From Phycisphaerae bacterium (GTDB taxonomy: Bacteria > Planctomycetota > Phycisphaerae > Phycisphaerales > UBA1924): 64,000 nucleotides of DNA. The stretch spans positions 1-64,000 of the forward strand of contig JAEUIW010000001.1 in NCBI GenBank assembly GCA_016794925.1, written 5' to 3'. The position numbers were made by a program, and so were the translations under genes. The stretch's first letter is position 1, and each line of letters starts with the position of its first letter. Under the pieces are notes generated by a model, which did no database searches, was not told the origin of the DNA, and saw only the letters and a list, made by a program, of their open reading frames with translations. This document shows, one piece after another, positions 32,142 to 41,473 of this stretch.

Positions 32142-33668
32142 ATGAGTGACATTCTCTCCGCGCTGGGCGTCGACAGGCACCCCCGCTTTGTTCCGGCGGG
32201 GACCTCCGCCCGCGACGTCGTGATGGCGCACAACCCGGCCACGACCAGGCCGCTGGGCGGTGCAAGTGTGGACACTCCAGAGACGCTCGAGCGGACGTTG
32301 GTCGCGTCCGTCGATGGGTTCAAGCGTTGGCGCGCTGTGCCGGCGCCGGCGCGCGGTCAGGTGGTGCGCGCGATCGCGGAGGAATTCCGTCGCCTCAAGG
32401 GCCCCCTCGGGGAGCTCATCTCGTTGGAGGTCGGCAAGATCCGGTCAGAAGGACTGGGGGAGGTCCAAGAGGTCATCGATATCGCCGACTTCTCCGTGGG
32501 GCTCTCTCGCCAGCTCTCGGGCCTCACGCTGCAATCGGAACGGACCGCGCACCGCATGTTCGAGCAGTGGCTGCCGCTCGGGCCCGTCGGCGTGATCACC
32601 GCGTTCAATTTCCCCTGCGCCGTGTGGGGTTGGAACGCGATGCTCGCGGCGGTCTGCGGCGACACCGTTGTCTGGAAACCATCGGGGTTCGCGCCCCTGA
32701 TCGCTCTGGCCAGCGACGCGATCGCGACGCGCGTCGCGGAGTCGATGGGGTATCCCGGGGTTTTCCACCTGATCATCACCCCGCTGGGTGACGAGTCGCT
32801 CGCGGAGAAGCTCGTCGCGGATCGCCGGCTGCCCTTGATCTCCGCCACGGGTTCCTGCCGGATGGGGCGTCGGGTCGGGCAGGTCGTGGCTGGTCGGCTC
32901 GGGCGGTCCCTGCTCGAGCTTGGCGGAAATAACGCCGTGATCGTCAACGCCGACGCGGACCAGGGGCTCGCGTTGCGCGCCATGCTGTTCGGCGCGGTCG
33001 GTACGGCCGGGCAACGCTGCACCACCTCCCGACGGCTGATCATCCATGAATCGATCGCCGATGGGTTTGTCGCCAGGCTCGCGGGCGCGTACAGGCAGGT
33101 CCGGCTGGGAGATCCGTTGGCCGAGGGCACGCTCGTTGGGCCGCTGATTTCGTCCCAGGCTGTGTCGCAGTTCGAGCATGCCGTGGCCGAGGCCGTTCGC
33201 CAGGGAGGCGTCGTGGTCGCGGGGGGAAAGCGGGCGGACGTGAAGGGCCTCGCGGGCCATTTCGTCGAGCCCACCCTGATCCGCGCACCGGCCTCGAACC
33301 TGCTGCCGATCGCGCGGGAGGAGACGTTCGCGCCGATCCTCTACGTCTTCACGTTCAAGCGGTTCGAGGAGGCGTTGGAGATGCACAACGGCGTCGATCA
33401 GGGCTTGTCCAGCGCGATCTTCACCGACTCCCTGAGGACCGCGGACGCGTTCCTTGCGCCCGACGGATCCGGTTCCGACTGCGGGATCGCGAACGTCAAT
33501 ATCGGCACGAGCGGGGCGGAGATCGGCGGGGCCTTTGGCGGCGAGAAGGACACCGGCGGCGGTCGCGAATCCGGGTCGGATTCCTGGAAAGCCTACATGC
33601 GCCGGCAGACCTGCACCGTTAATTCCACCGGGCGGTTCGAACTCGCTCAGGGGATCACGTTCCAGTAG
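32142..33668 (+). CDS. ALDH7-type aldehyde dehydrogenase (alpha-aminoadipate semialdehyde dehydrogenase-like)
   Basis: A 508-aa NAD(P)-dependent aldehyde dehydrogenase. The catalytic Cys is in GTAGQRCTTSRR, the general base Glu in LELGGNNAVIV, and the coenzyme-binding segment in GVITAFNFPCAVWGWN. The C-terminal block NIGTSGAEIGGAFGGEKDTG followed by GGRESGSDSWKAYMRRQT is typical of ALDH7 (antiquitin, AmaB), which oxidises alpha-aminoadipate semialdehyde / piperideine-6-carboxylate in lysine catabolism. No other lysine-degradation gene is nearby, so the substrate is likely but unproven. The start MSDILSALGV lacks a ribosome binding site. Confidence 0.92.
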   Translation: MSDILSALGVDRHPRFVPAGTSARDVVMAHNPATTRPLGGASVDTPETLERTLVASVDGFKRWRAVPAPARGQVVRAIAEEFRRLKGPLGELISLEVGKIRSEGLGEVQEVIDIADFSVGLSRQLSGLTLQSERTAHRMFEQWLPLGPVGVITAFNFPCAVWGWNAMLAAVCGDTVVWKPSGFAPLIALASDAIATRVAESMGYPGVFHLIITPLGDESLAEKLVADRRLPLISATGSCRMGRRVGQVVAGRLGRSLLELGGNNAVIVNADADQGLALRAMLFGAVGTAGQRCTTSRRLIIHESIADGFVARLAGAYRQVRLGDPLAEGTLVGPLISSQAVSQFEHAVAEAVRQGGVVVAGGKRADVKGLAGHFVEPTLIRAPASNLLPIAREETFAPILYVFTFKRFEEALEMHNGVDQGLSSAIFTDSLRTADAFLAPDGSGSDCGIANVNIGTSGAEIGGAFGGEKDTGGGRESGSDSWKAYMRRQTCTVNSTGRFELAQGITFQ

Positions 33669-33724
33669 CGGGGAGCGTGCGATCGGTTCCCGTCCACGGT
33701 CATGATCGTCCATGGGTCTCTTCC

Positions 33725-34435
33725 ATGCTCCCGGATGCCGAACAGCACGATGCCTTGGCCGCTCTGGCGATCGAACCGATCCGGTCGGGCATGGTCGTCG
33801 GTCTGGGGACCGGGCGTGCGGCGCAGCGAGCGGTCCGCGCCCTCGCGGCCCGGGTGCGAGCGGAGGCGATGCGCATCCGCTGCGTGTCCACGAGCGAGGC
33901 CACCACCCGCCTCGCCGCGTCGCTCGGCCTGATGATCGAGGACTTCAGCGGGATCGAGCGCGTGGAGTACCTGTTCGATGGGGCCGACGAGGTGGACCCA
34001 TGCTTGAGGATGATCAAGGGTGGGGGAGGCGCCATGACGCGTGAGCGGATCGTGGCGCACGCGTCGGTCGCGCGTGTGAACCTCGTCGATGAGGGCAAGA
34101 TGGTGCCGCGGCTGGGCGTGCGTTGCCCGCTCCCCGTGGAAGTGCTGCCCATGGCGTTCGCTTCGGTTCGGTCTCGTCTGCTCGCCTGGGGGTTCGCCGC
34201 GGAGCCCCGCGCGGCTCGGGATGGATCCGCGGCGGACGCCGCCGGCCGCTTCCTCACCGACAACGGCAATCTCATCCTCGATGCGCGGTTGCCGGAGACG
34301 GACATCGAGGCGCTGGCCGCCAGGCTCGACGAGACGGCGGGCGTGGTGGACCACGGGCTGTTTCTGCACGAAGCCCAGGCGGTCCTCGTCGAGAGCGCCG
34401 CGGGCGTTGTGACCCGGCACGTACGAACCGCCTGA
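33725..34435 (+). CDS. rpiA: Ribose-5-phosphate isomerase A
   Basis: A 236-aa RpiA interconverting ribose-5-P and ribulose-5-P. Motifs: MVVGLGTGRAAQRAVRAL (phosphate loop), VSTSEATTRLAASLG, YLFDGADEVDPCLRMIKGGG and the Lys of DEGKMVPRLG. A C-terminal lid ends in LFLHEAQAVLVESAAG. Start MLPDAEQHDALAALA aligns with family N-termini but has no ribosome binding site. A GTG at 33677 with GGGGAG almost adjacent would add 16 residues and cannot be excluded. It follows the ALDH gene closely and is closed by a bidirectional terminator. It supplies the pentose-phosphate end of sugar use seen at 50-62 kb, though the genes are far apart. Confidence 0.93.
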   Translation: MLPDAEQHDALAALAIEPIRSGMVVGLGTGRAAQRAVRALAARVRAEAMRIRCVSTSEATTRLAASLGLMIEDFSGIERVEYLFDGADEVDPCLRMIKGGGGAMTRERIVAHASVARVNLVDEGKMVPRLGVRCPLPVEVLPMAFASVRSRLLAWGFAAEPRAARDGSAADAAGRFLTDNGNLILDARLPETDIEALAARLDETAGVVDHGLFLHEAQAVLVESAAGVVTRHVRTA

Positions 34436-34493
34436 CGCGCGACCGCGCCGGAGTGCCATCGTTCGTCAGGGTTCATGGACAGGTTCACTCAAA

Positions 34494-34528
34494 GAAAAAA
34501 GGCCCCGGGGCAATGGCCCGGGGCCCTT
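34494..34528. terminator. Bidirectional intrinsic terminator
   Basis: GGCCCCGGG (34501-34509) and CCCGGGGCC (34517-34525) form a perfect 9-bp stem with a 7-nt loop. It is preceded by seven A (poly-U for the minus-strand peptidase transcript) and followed by CTTT (for rpiA). Confidence 0.85.
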
Positions 34529-34553
34529 TGATGCGTGCGATCGGGCGGCCTGA

Positions 34554-37322
34554 TCAGCAGCCGTTGAACGCGTTGAGGAAGTCGAAGAAATCGAAGTCGT
34601 CGATGGAGGTGTCGCCGTTGAAGTCGGCGCTGCCCTGCTGGGCGTTGAAGGCGTTCAGGAAGTCGAAGAAATCGAAATCGTCGACGCTGGTGTCGCCGTT
34701 GAAGTCGCCGGGGCACGAGCAGTCGAAGCGGGTGACGAGGAAATCATCGACGGCGGCCTCGACGATCGAGCCCGCGTTGAGATCCGAGGCGATGAAGCGC
34801 ACCTTGACCGTGGCCGTGGGCGTGACGAAGTCCTTCACGTTGAACGACTTGAAGAACCAACCTCCGCCGGCCTGCGAGCCCGTCGGCCCGACCGTCTCGA
34901 CCCGGGTCCAGCTCGAACCGTTGTTGTTCGAGATGTCCACCACGAACACGTCATTGTTCGGGTCCGCGCCCTGGTTGTTGGAGTACCAACGCCAGTAAGA
35001 GATCACCGGCGCAACGGCCCCGGCCAGGTTCAGCACGGGGCTGGTGAGCGTCGTCTGCCCGCCGTCCACGTCGTTGTCGCCCAGCCCGCCGCCCACCGCA
35101 CCCTGTCCGGTCACGAAGCACTGCGTGCCCGCTCCGGCGGTGTGATCGTCCTCGGGCTGCGCGGCGGTCCCGACAGGGTTGACCCGCGTCCAGATCCCGG
35201 TGGTGGCGTTGTCGCCCGCGCCGACGGTGGACCAGGCCTTGTTCGTCTCGAAATCATCCGTGAACACCGTGACGGGCGAGCCATACGCGGCCACGGCCGA
35301 GTGCGTGGTCGTCGGTGCGTTGCTCGGGCTGGTCACGGTCACGTTGGTGGTGGTCTTGGCTGAGAAATAGTAACCGATCAGCGTCCCGCACGGCGCCGCG
35401 GGCAACGTCGCCGTGTACTGGTTCGGCAGTCCCTGGGTCATGTTGACCGTCGTGAACGAGCCGTTGTCGAACCGGTACGTCACCTGGCCGGTGCCCGGCT
35501 GAGCGGTGCCGCCGATCGAGGTCACGTTCACGGGGATGGTCTTCGGTTGTCCGGGCGTGACCTGGGTGGGAAGGCCGTTCGGGAACGTGAAGCCGAGCAG
35601 GCTCACCGCCGGGCACGAGATGTTGTGCTCGGCGAATTGCGGGCAGATGAGCGAGTAGTTCGGCGTGCCGTTGGCGAGGTCGCCGTCGTTGTCGTCGATC
35701 GTGAGCACCTCGACCGCCGTCTGCGGATGGGCCGAGTCATTGCCGCTGCCGCCGTTCGTGACCACCGACCAACTCACCTGCTGCTGCCGGACCTTTTCGA
35801 GACCCGCCGCGGATCCGTACACGAGCTCGTATTCCTTCTTGATCTCGTACCACACGCCCGCGAGCGTCTCGCCGCAGAAGTGGATCTCACCGCCGCAGGG
35901 GTAGGGCACGTTGTCCTGGTCCGGGTTGCGGACGTGGTTGCCCGTGCCCTGGAAATCCTCGCCGACGATGGGCGTGTTCCAGAGCAGCATGGCGACGGTG
36001 TCCCCGTACCCCTCGCCGAACGAACCCTGGGCCAGGCCCCGGGTGGAAACGATGAAGTGGCCGTACTCGTGAGAGATCACCGTCGAGTACGCGGTGTTCA
36101 CGCACCCGCCGCCAGCGCTGTAGAAGTTGATCGAAGAGCCGTCGAAGAACGCGTTGCACGTGCTGGCGATGTTGGTGTTCGCGGGGATCGCGATGTCCAG
36201 CCCGGTGTAGCTCGGGGCCCGACTCTTGAAATACTCATGCGTCGCCGTCGTCCCGATGAAGGCGTTGACCTGCGCAGTGTTCGCGGCGGTTGGCGAGTTG
36301 TTCAGGACGAAGTTCGCCGGACCGGGGGGCGTCACACCCACGCTCCCCGACAGGACCGAACCGCTCGACGTGTTCACGTTGACCCATTGACCGTTGTCCA
36401 GCGTGGTCGTTACCGTGACGGCGGACGTGCCCGGGTTCGTGATCGTGAAATTCCCCAGGCTGTTCGTGTACGCGTTGTTCCCGCCCGTCACCTGCGCCCG
36501 GATGAGCCACAGGGGCTGCGTGGTCGCGGGGTTTGACACCGTGTCGGGCTTCACGCCGGGGGTTGCCTTGCCCGACACGTTCCCGGTCACGTCGGTGTAG
36601 CTCAGCCCGTCGCGCTCGTGCACAAGCTGCCCGGTCGCCGCGTCCACGATGAAGACCTTGCGGAGCCGATTGGCCTCCTGACGGTTGTCGCCGACGACGC
36701 GGAACGCCCGGATCGGGTCCCGCCAGTGTGGTCCGTCGCCCTCACCGAAGTAGATGATGGTCTCCGGCGCGGACCAGTCCGTGTACGCGGGGTACGCACC
36801 GATCAGCAGGTTCCGGGCCTGCTCGCCCGTGAGAGCGTCGGGTTGCAAGTCCACCGCGGTATCCGCGAGCTTCGCGGCGGCGTACACCACATGGGACATG
36901 CCGTCCGGCGCCCGGTTGAGCACCAGAACCCGGACCGTGCCGAACTCGACCGGCACACCGCCCACCCGCTGCTCGTACGAATAGCAGGTGAACTTCCCCC
37001 ACTCGAGATCGTTCACAGCCGTCAGCTCCAGTTCCGGCATGTTCACACCGAACGCGTCCGCGTGCTCGGACCAGAAGCGTCCGACGGCCTCATCGGGTGC
37101 CTGGCCGCCCGACATCGGCTTTCCGAACAGTGCCGTCACCCGGCCGTCGAAGAGCATCGCCTGTACCCCCGGGTACCGATTCATGAGATCCTGCGTGGCC
37201 TGAGGGAGCGCCGCTCCGTCCGCTCCTCCGGCGACGCTCATCCCACCCGCGATCGCGGAGCCCGCCGTCGCACACAGGAGCAACGCGGCCCTGATGAATG
37301 GTCTGATACGGCTGTGATTCAT
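34554..37322 (-). CDS. Secreted zinc metallopeptidase with FTP-like propeptide and GC-type double dockerin
   Basis: 922 aa. Signal peptide (about 1-25), then a propeptide of the FTP/PepSY kind (about 40-240, VNDLEWGKFTCYSYEQRVGG). The catalytic domain has VISHEYGHFIV (HExxH, about 416-420) and downstream GEGYGDTVAM supplying the third zinc ligand, as in fungalysin-like (M36/gluzincin) enzymes. A beta-rich region (about 600-870) follows. The end carries two near-identical dockerin-like EF-hand repeats, DFNGDTSVDDFDFFDFLNAF and a copy with TSID, finishing in NGC, the 'GC-type dockerin' of Phycisphaerae. GGAAGGG lies about 6 nt before the ATG. Probably a surface-attached protein-degrading enzyme. 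Confidence 0.88.
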   Translation of the reverse strand: MNHSRIRPFIRAALLLCATAGSAIAGGMSVAGGADGAALPQATQDLMNRYPGVQAMLFDGRVTALFGKPMSGGQAPDEAVGRFWSEHADAFGVNMPELELTAVNDLEWGKFTCYSYEQRVGGVPVEFGTVRVLVLNRAPDGMSHVVYAAAKLADTAVDLQPDALTGEQARNLLIGAYPAYTDWSAPETIIYFGEGDGPHWRDPIRAFRVVGDNRQEANRLRKVFIVDAATGQLVHERDGLSYTDVTGNVSGKATPGVKPDTVSNPATTQPLWLIRAQVTGGNNAYTNSLGNFTITNPGTSAVTVTTTLDNGQWVNVNTSSGSVLSGSVGVTPPGPANFVLNNSPTAANTAQVNAFIGTTATHEYFKSRAPSYTGLDIAIPANTNIASTCNAFFDGSSINFYSAGGGCVNTAYSTVISHEYGHFIVSTRGLAQGSFGEGYGDTVAMLLWNTPIVGEDFQGTGNHVRNPDQDNVPYPCGGEIHFCGETLAGVWYEIKKEYELVYGSAAGLEKVRQQQVSWSVVTNGGSGNDSAHPQTAVEVLTIDDNDGDLANGTPNYSLICPQFAEHNISCPAVSLLGFTFPNGLPTQVTPGQPKTIPVNVTSIGGTAQPGTGQVTYRFDNGSFTTVNMTQGLPNQYTATLPAAPCGTLIGYYFSAKTTTNVTVTSPSNAPTTTHSAVAAYGSPVTVFTDDFETNKAWSTVGAGDNATTGIWTRVNPVGTAAQPEDDHTAGAGTQCFVTGQGAVGGGLGDNDVDGGQTTLTSPVLNLAGAVAPVISYWRWYSNNQGADPNNDVFVVDISNNNGSSWTRVETVGPTGSQAGGGWFFKSFNVKDFVTPTATVKVRFIASDLNAGSIVEAAVDDFLVTRFDCSCPGDFNGDTSVDDFDFFDFLNAFNAQQGSADFNGDTSIDDFDFFDFLNAFNGC
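34565..34710. repeat. Duplicated dockerin coding units
   Basis: Two nearly identical segments of about 54 bp (around 34567-34625 and 34648-34706), both containing GAAGTCGAAGAAATCGAA and GTCGCCGTTGAAGTC, encode the two dockerin EF-hands of the metallopeptidase. The near identity at DNA level indicates a recent duplication or gene conversion. Confidence 0.75.
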
Positions 37323-37639
37323 GTCATCCCTTCCTTTGTCTTGTTTTCGTTGTTGCCAGTTCTACTGTCGGTAACGAATTCCCTAATTTTAGGGGATCGT
37401 TTGTAACCCGATTGTGCCAACGGACAAAATTACCCTATTCGTCGGAAAAGACACGCCGAATTACTGCCAAATAACACAAAATGCAATGGAACTCAAGCCC
37501 ATCAATTCGACGCCGACGCACGCCGAGCCGCCCGGAGCGCGTCTTTGTTCCTAGGATTTTTCATCGCGCGTCATCCGGCTCAGATCATACCCTTGAACAG
37601 GGGAAATGTTCTGGCCGGGACCGCATCATGGAGTAACGA
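37323..37639. other. Divergent intergenic region between the two peptidase genes
   Basis: 317 bases without a gene, AT-rich for this genome. It holds the palindrome CCCTAA-TT-TTAGGG (37381-37394) about 60 bp before the metallopeptidase start, and probable promoters for both directions. A TTGGCAC on the minus strand (about 37420) may be a -35 box. The S9 gene has TGGAG six nt before its ATG. Confidence 0.5.
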
Positions 37640-39754
37640 ATGAGGATTTCCGCCGCGTTGGTTGTTTCGCTCGCCGCGTTGTCCACGGTGGCGTCGGGTG
37701 CCAGCCCGAACGAGCCCCCCGCGGCCAAGCCCACGGGTCAGCCCCTGATCTCTCGCTCGACGCTCTTTGGAAACCCGGATCGGGCGTCGGTCCAGATCAG
37801 TCCCGATGGCAAGCACATTTCGTATCTCTCGGCGCTCGACGGCGTGCTGAACGTCTTTGTCGCTCCGGCTGACAAGCCGGGCGAGGCCAAGGCCGTCACC
37901 AAGGACACCAACCGGGGAATCCGCCAGTATTTCTGGGCCTTCAACGGCACGCACCTGCTGTACCTCCAGGACAAGGGCGGGGACGAGAATTGGAACCTGT
38001 TCTCCGTCGACGTCGCCAGCGGCGCGAGCAAGAACCTGACGCCGTTCGAGGACATCCCGGGGCCCGACGGCAAGCCCATGAACGGGCCGGACGGTCGAAA
38101 GTTGCGCCCCACGGCTCGCGTTGAGCACCTGTCACCGAAATTTCCCGACGAGATTCTCGTGGGGCTGAACACGCGCAGCGCCATGTTCCATGATGTTCAT
38201 CGCATCAACCTCAAGACCGGTGAGATCAAGCTCGCGGCCACCAACGAGGGCTACGCGGAATTCGTCTGCGATGACGATTTCAACGTGCGGCTCGCGTCCA
38301 AGCAGACTCCCCAGGGCGGCACGGACATCTTCAAGCTGGACAAGGACCTCAAAGCGACGCCGTTCACGAGCGTTCCCATGGAGGACTCGCTGACGACGTC
38401 CCCGGGCGGATTCGGCAAGTCCCCGAACGCGTTGTACATGGTCGATTCGCGGGGCCGAAACACCGCCGCGCTCACGCTCGTCGGGATCGAGGGCAACAAG
38501 ACCGAAGTGATCGCGGAGGACCCGCGGGCCGACGTCGGCGAGGTCGTTGCGCACCCGACCGGAAAATATGTGCAGGCGGTGGCCTTCAACTACGACCGCA
38601 AGACGTGGAAGGTGATCGACAAGTCGATTCAGCCGGATCTTGACTACCTGAAGGGACTGGCGGACGGGGACGTCTCGATCGGGTCGCGCTCCCTCGATGA
38701 CAAGGCGTGGATCGTCAGCTACCTGATGGACGACGGCCCGGTCAAGTACTTCTTCTACGATCGCCCGAGCAAGAAAGCGACGTTCCTCTTCTCCAACCGC
38801 AAGTCGCTCGAAGGCCTCGCTCTCGCGAAGATGCACCCACGCATCATCAAGAGCCGCGACGGTCTGGACCTGGTTTCTTACCTGTCGCTGCCGCCGGCTT
38901 CTGATTCCGACAAGGACGGCCGCCCCGAGAAACCGCTGCCCATGGTGCTGCTGGTCCACGGGGGGCCGTGGGCCCGCGATTCGTGGGGGTACAACGGTCT
39001 GCACCAGTGGCTCGCGAACCGGGGCTACGCGGTCCTGAGCGTCAACTTCCGCGGCTCGACCGGGCTGGGAAAGAACTTCGTGAACGCCGGCAACAAGGAG
39101 TGGGCCGGCAAGATGCACGACGATCTCATCGACGCGGTGAACTGGGCCGTCGAGAACAAGGTCGCGGACAAGTCCCGCGTCGCGATCATGGGCGGCAGCT
39201 ACGGGGGGTACGCCACCCTCGTCGGCCTCACGTTCACGCCGGACACCTTCGCCTGCGGCGTGGACATCGTGGGTCCGTCGAACATCGTCACGCTGCTCAA
39301 CACCATCCCGCCGTACTGGCAGCCGATGGTTGAGCAGTTCGCGCACCGTGTCGGCGATCATCGCACCGAGGATGGGCGCAAGTTTCTCGACGAGCGTTCG
39401 CCGCTCAACCGCGTCGATCGCATCAAGAAGCCGCTGCTGATCGGCCAGGGCGCCAACGACCCGCGCGTGAAGCAGGCCGAGTCGGACCAGATCGTCCGGG
39501 CGATGAAGGACAAGAACATCCCGGTCACGTACGTGCTCTTCCCCGATGAGGGGCACGGTTTCGCGCGTCCGGAGAACAACAAGTCGTTCTTCGCGGTGAC
39601 CGAGGCCTTCTTGAGCCAGCACTTGGGCGGCTCCTACGAACCCATCGGGAACGATTTCAAGGGCTCATCAATCACCGTGCCGCACGGCGACTCGTTCGTC
39701 CCGGGCTTGACCGACGGGATCGGTTCCAAGCCCGTTGCCCCCGGCAAGAACTGA
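37640..39754 (+). CDS. Secreted S9-family prolyl oligopeptidase / dipeptidyl aminopeptidase
   Basis: 704 aa. Signal peptide MRISAALVVSLAALSTVASG. The N-terminal beta-propeller (about 45-390) begins VQISPDGKHISYLS. The alpha/beta hydrolase domain has VLLVHGGPWARDSWGYNG, nucleophile Ser520 in IMGGSYGGYATL, Asp in QGANDPRVKQAESD and His in DEGHGFARPEN. Such enzymes remove dipeptides or acyl-amino acids from peptides in the periplasm. TGGAG is six nt before the ATG. The gene is divergent from the secreted metallopeptidase, which suggests a joint role in external protein breakdown. A strong terminator follows 35 bp after the stop. Confidence 0.95.
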   Translation: MRISAALVVSLAALSTVASGASPNEPPAAKPTGQPLISRSTLFGNPDRASVQISPDGKHISYLSALDGVLNVFVAPADKPGEAKAVTKDTNRGIRQYFWAFNGTHLLYLQDKGGDENWNLFSVDVASGASKNLTPFEDIPGPDGKPMNGPDGRKLRPTARVEHLSPKFPDEILVGLNTRSAMFHDVHRINLKTGEIKLAATNEGYAEFVCDDDFNVRLASKQTPQGGTDIFKLDKDLKATPFTSVPMEDSLTTSPGGFGKSPNALYMVDSRGRNTAALTLVGIEGNKTEVIAEDPRADVGEVVAHPTGKYVQAVAFNYDRKTWKVIDKSIQPDLDYLKGLADGDVSIGSRSLDDKAWIVSYLMDDGPVKYFFYDRPSKKATFLFSNRKSLEGLALAKMHPRIIKSRDGLDLVSYLSLPPASDSDKDGRPEKPLPMVLLVHGGPWARDSWGYNGLHQWLANRGYAVLSVNFRGSTGLGKNFVNAGNKEWAGKMHDDLIDAVNWAVENKVADKSRVAIMGGSYGGYATLVGLTFTPDTFACGVDIVGPSNIVTLLNTIPPYWQPMVEQFAHRVGDHRTEDGRKFLDERSPLNRVDRIKKPLLIGQGANDPRVKQAESDQIVRAMKDKNIPVTYVLFPDEGHGFARPENNKSFFAVTEAFLSQHLGGSYEPIGNDFKGSSITVPHGDSFVPGLTDGIGSKPVAPGKN

Positions 39755-39789
39755 CCTCGTTCACCGGCTCCTAATCACGCGCCGTGAAG

Positions 39790-39819
39790 GGCCCCCGGAT
39801 TGCCCGGGGGCCTTTTTTT
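39790..39819 (+). terminator. Intrinsic terminator after the S9 peptidase gene
   Basis: GGCCCCCGG, an ATTGC loop and CCGGGGGCC (9-bp stem) are followed directly by TTTTTTT (39813-39819). Confidence 0.9.
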
Positions 39820-39914
39820 GTTGCTCCACGCGGCCGGCGCAGAAATCTGAGCGTGACCGATTGATGAACCGTGCCCGGCGGCGTCTGGTATGGTGGGCGG
39901 GAACGAGGATGAGC

Positions 39915-40427
39915 ATGCGGATGCCCACGCCGAATTCCCGTCACGATGACGCCGGGACCACCGACTGGCGCGCACTCGCATCCCGGCTGGAGTCCTTGGC
40001 CATGGCCCTCACACGCAACCAGGCCGACGCGGACGACCTCGTGCAGCAGACGCTGCTCAAGCTGCTCGGGAAGGCCCCCGAGCGTGCGGACCATCTCGGG
40101 TACGCCCGCGCCACGATGACGCGTGCCTGGCTCGATGAGCAGCGCTCGGTGCGTCGCCGCGTACGAAGGATGTTCGACGCGGCCCGGCTGCACCCGACCA
40201 TTCACCAAGACCGGGCAGCGCTCGACGAGTCCGAGCTGATCGAACGGGTCGGGCGCGCCATCGACACGCTCCCCCCGCGGCAGCGGGCGGTCTTTGCGCT
40301 CAGACTCATGGAGGGGCTGGACTACGAGGCCATTGCCCAGGTGCTCGACTGCAGCATCGAGACTGTGCGCGCCTCGCTGCACCTGGCGCGGCAGCGGGTT
40401 CGGCGCCACTTGGGGGAGGAGCAATGA
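39915..40427 (+). CDS. ECF-type RNA polymerase sigma factor
   Basis: 170 aa. Region 2 (about 20-85) includes WRALASRLESLAMALTRNQ, ADADDLVQQTLLKLL and YARATMTRAWLDEQRS. Region 4 (about 115-165) has IDTLPPRQRAVFALRLMEG and LDYEAIAQVLDCSIETVRAS. The start MRMPTPNSRHDD has GAGGATGAGC seven nt upstream; ATGs at 39864 and 39909 are less well placed. Its stop overlaps the next gene by 4 bp (ATGA), the usual sigma/anti-sigma coupling. The family (planctomycete ECF group) and target promoters are unknown. No autoregulatory promoter motif could be picked out with confidence. Confidence 0.9.
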   Translation: MRMPTPNSRHDDAGTTDWRALASRLESLAMALTRNQADADDLVQQTLLKLLGKAPERADHLGYARATMTRAWLDEQRSVRRRVRRMFDAARLHPTIHQDRAALDESELIERVGRAIDTLPPRQRAVFALRLMEGLDYEAIAQVLDCSIETVRASLHLARQRVRRHLGEEQ

Positions 40428-41401
40428 TGCCCGCTCGCGTCTCAGATCGCGCCTCATCCAGTGTATCCCCCTCCGATGCGACCACTCACCATTGGAGCGA
40501 CCTGCAACTGGAGGCGTATCACGATCAGCGACTCGATGCCGGCATGAGCGAGCGGCTCGCCGCGGATCTGCTCCGCGACACGTCGCTCCGCGCGCGGCTG
40601 GCACGACTGTCGAGGCTCGATTCACTCGCTCGGGTGGCCATGCGATCACCCGCGGCTCGCGATTCCACTCCGCTTCGGGCGGGTGCGCGTGTTCGCGCGG
40701 CCGTGCTCGTCGCGGCGGTGCTGGCGCTGGTCGCGATCGGGTGGCTCCTCCGAATCGTCGCGAACCCGGGCTCCCCGCGAGGGGACGCGTCAGGAGTCGC
40801 GCCGCCCATCGCGGTTGCCGCGCCCGAGCGATCCGAGCGGCTCCTGCCCGTTCCTTCTCCGGAACCCGTCGTTGTTCGAGACGACGGCGCAGGCTGGGCC
40901 CCACGCGTTCAAGTCGTCCTTTCCGTCAGCCGTCCGGCTCTGGTTGGCCCTCCCTCGCCTCGCCCTCAGCCCGGTTCACGACCGCACCCCGCCTCCAAGA
41001 CGCCTCCCCTCCCACCTTCCGCGAGCACTGAGATCGACCTGCTCGATCGAGTCATCGCCTTGGGCGACTCCGCCGCGGCGTTCGAGATTCTCCGCGATGC
41101 CGATCCGCAGACGCGTGATCGGGCCCTGGTGCACCTGGGCGACACACTCCGCTCGGCGCACGTCGCCCGGGCGATTCTCGACAAGCTCCCCGATTCGGAC
41201 CAGCTCGCGGCGTGCCGCATGTGGGCCTCGGACCCTGCCCTTCGGCCCGTGGCGTTCGAGCGTCTGCGCGACCTTTCGCGGCGCCGGGACCTGGATGCCG
41301 GCGTGCGCGCTGTCGTGCGGGCGCTCGGGTCCGAATCCGGGCTGCGCAGCTGGATCAACTCGTACGGGCTCGGCGCGGTCGATCGAGCGCCGGCCGGTTG
41401 A
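40424..41401 (+). CDS. Putative transmembrane anti-sigma factor
   Basis: 325 aa, translationally coupled to the ECF sigma gene. The N-terminal ~60 residues (HHWSDLQLEAYHDQRLDAG, MSERLAADLLRDTSLRARLA) resemble the helical anti-sigma domain without the HxxxCxxC zinc motif. One transmembrane helix (about 92-110, AAVLVAAVLALVAIGWLL) follows. The outer part has a Pro/Ser-rich linker (about 120-205) and an alpha-helical repeat region (about 210-310) with LLDRVIALGDSAAAFEILRD and RDRALVHLGDTLRSAHVARA. The periplasmic helices may sense the signal. Assignment rests on position and topology rather than on strong motif matches. Confidence 0.72.
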   Translation: MMPARVSDRASSSVSPSDATTHHWSDLQLEAYHDQRLDAGMSERLAADLLRDTSLRARLARLSRLDSLARVAMRSPAARDSTPLRAGARVRAAVLVAAVLALVAIGWLLRIVANPGSPRGDASGVAPPIAVAAPERSERLLPVPSPEPVVVRDDGAGWAPRVQVVLSVSRPALVGPPSPRPQPGSRPHPASKTPPLPPSASTEIDLLDRVIALGDSAAAFEILRDADPQTRDRALVHLGDTLRSAHVARAILDKLPDSDQLAACRMWASDPALRPVAFERLRDLSRRRDLDAGVRAVVRALGSESGLRSWINSYGLGAVDRAPAG

Positions 41402-41473
41402 TTCGCCTTCCCGGGCCACACGCTACGAACGTCGTCGGACAACTCCCGCGCACGCACACTGAAAGGAGCATCC

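Noticed and set aside
33677-33724. GTG start giving a 16-residue longer RpiA
   Set aside because: GGGGAG is almost adjacent to the GTG, too close for good initiation, and the added residues have no counterpart in the family; kept only as an alternative.
35547-36536. 329-codon plus-strand frame opposite the metallopeptidase
   Set aside because: Shadow frame of the metallopeptidase gene with Val/Arg/His-rich product and no start signal.
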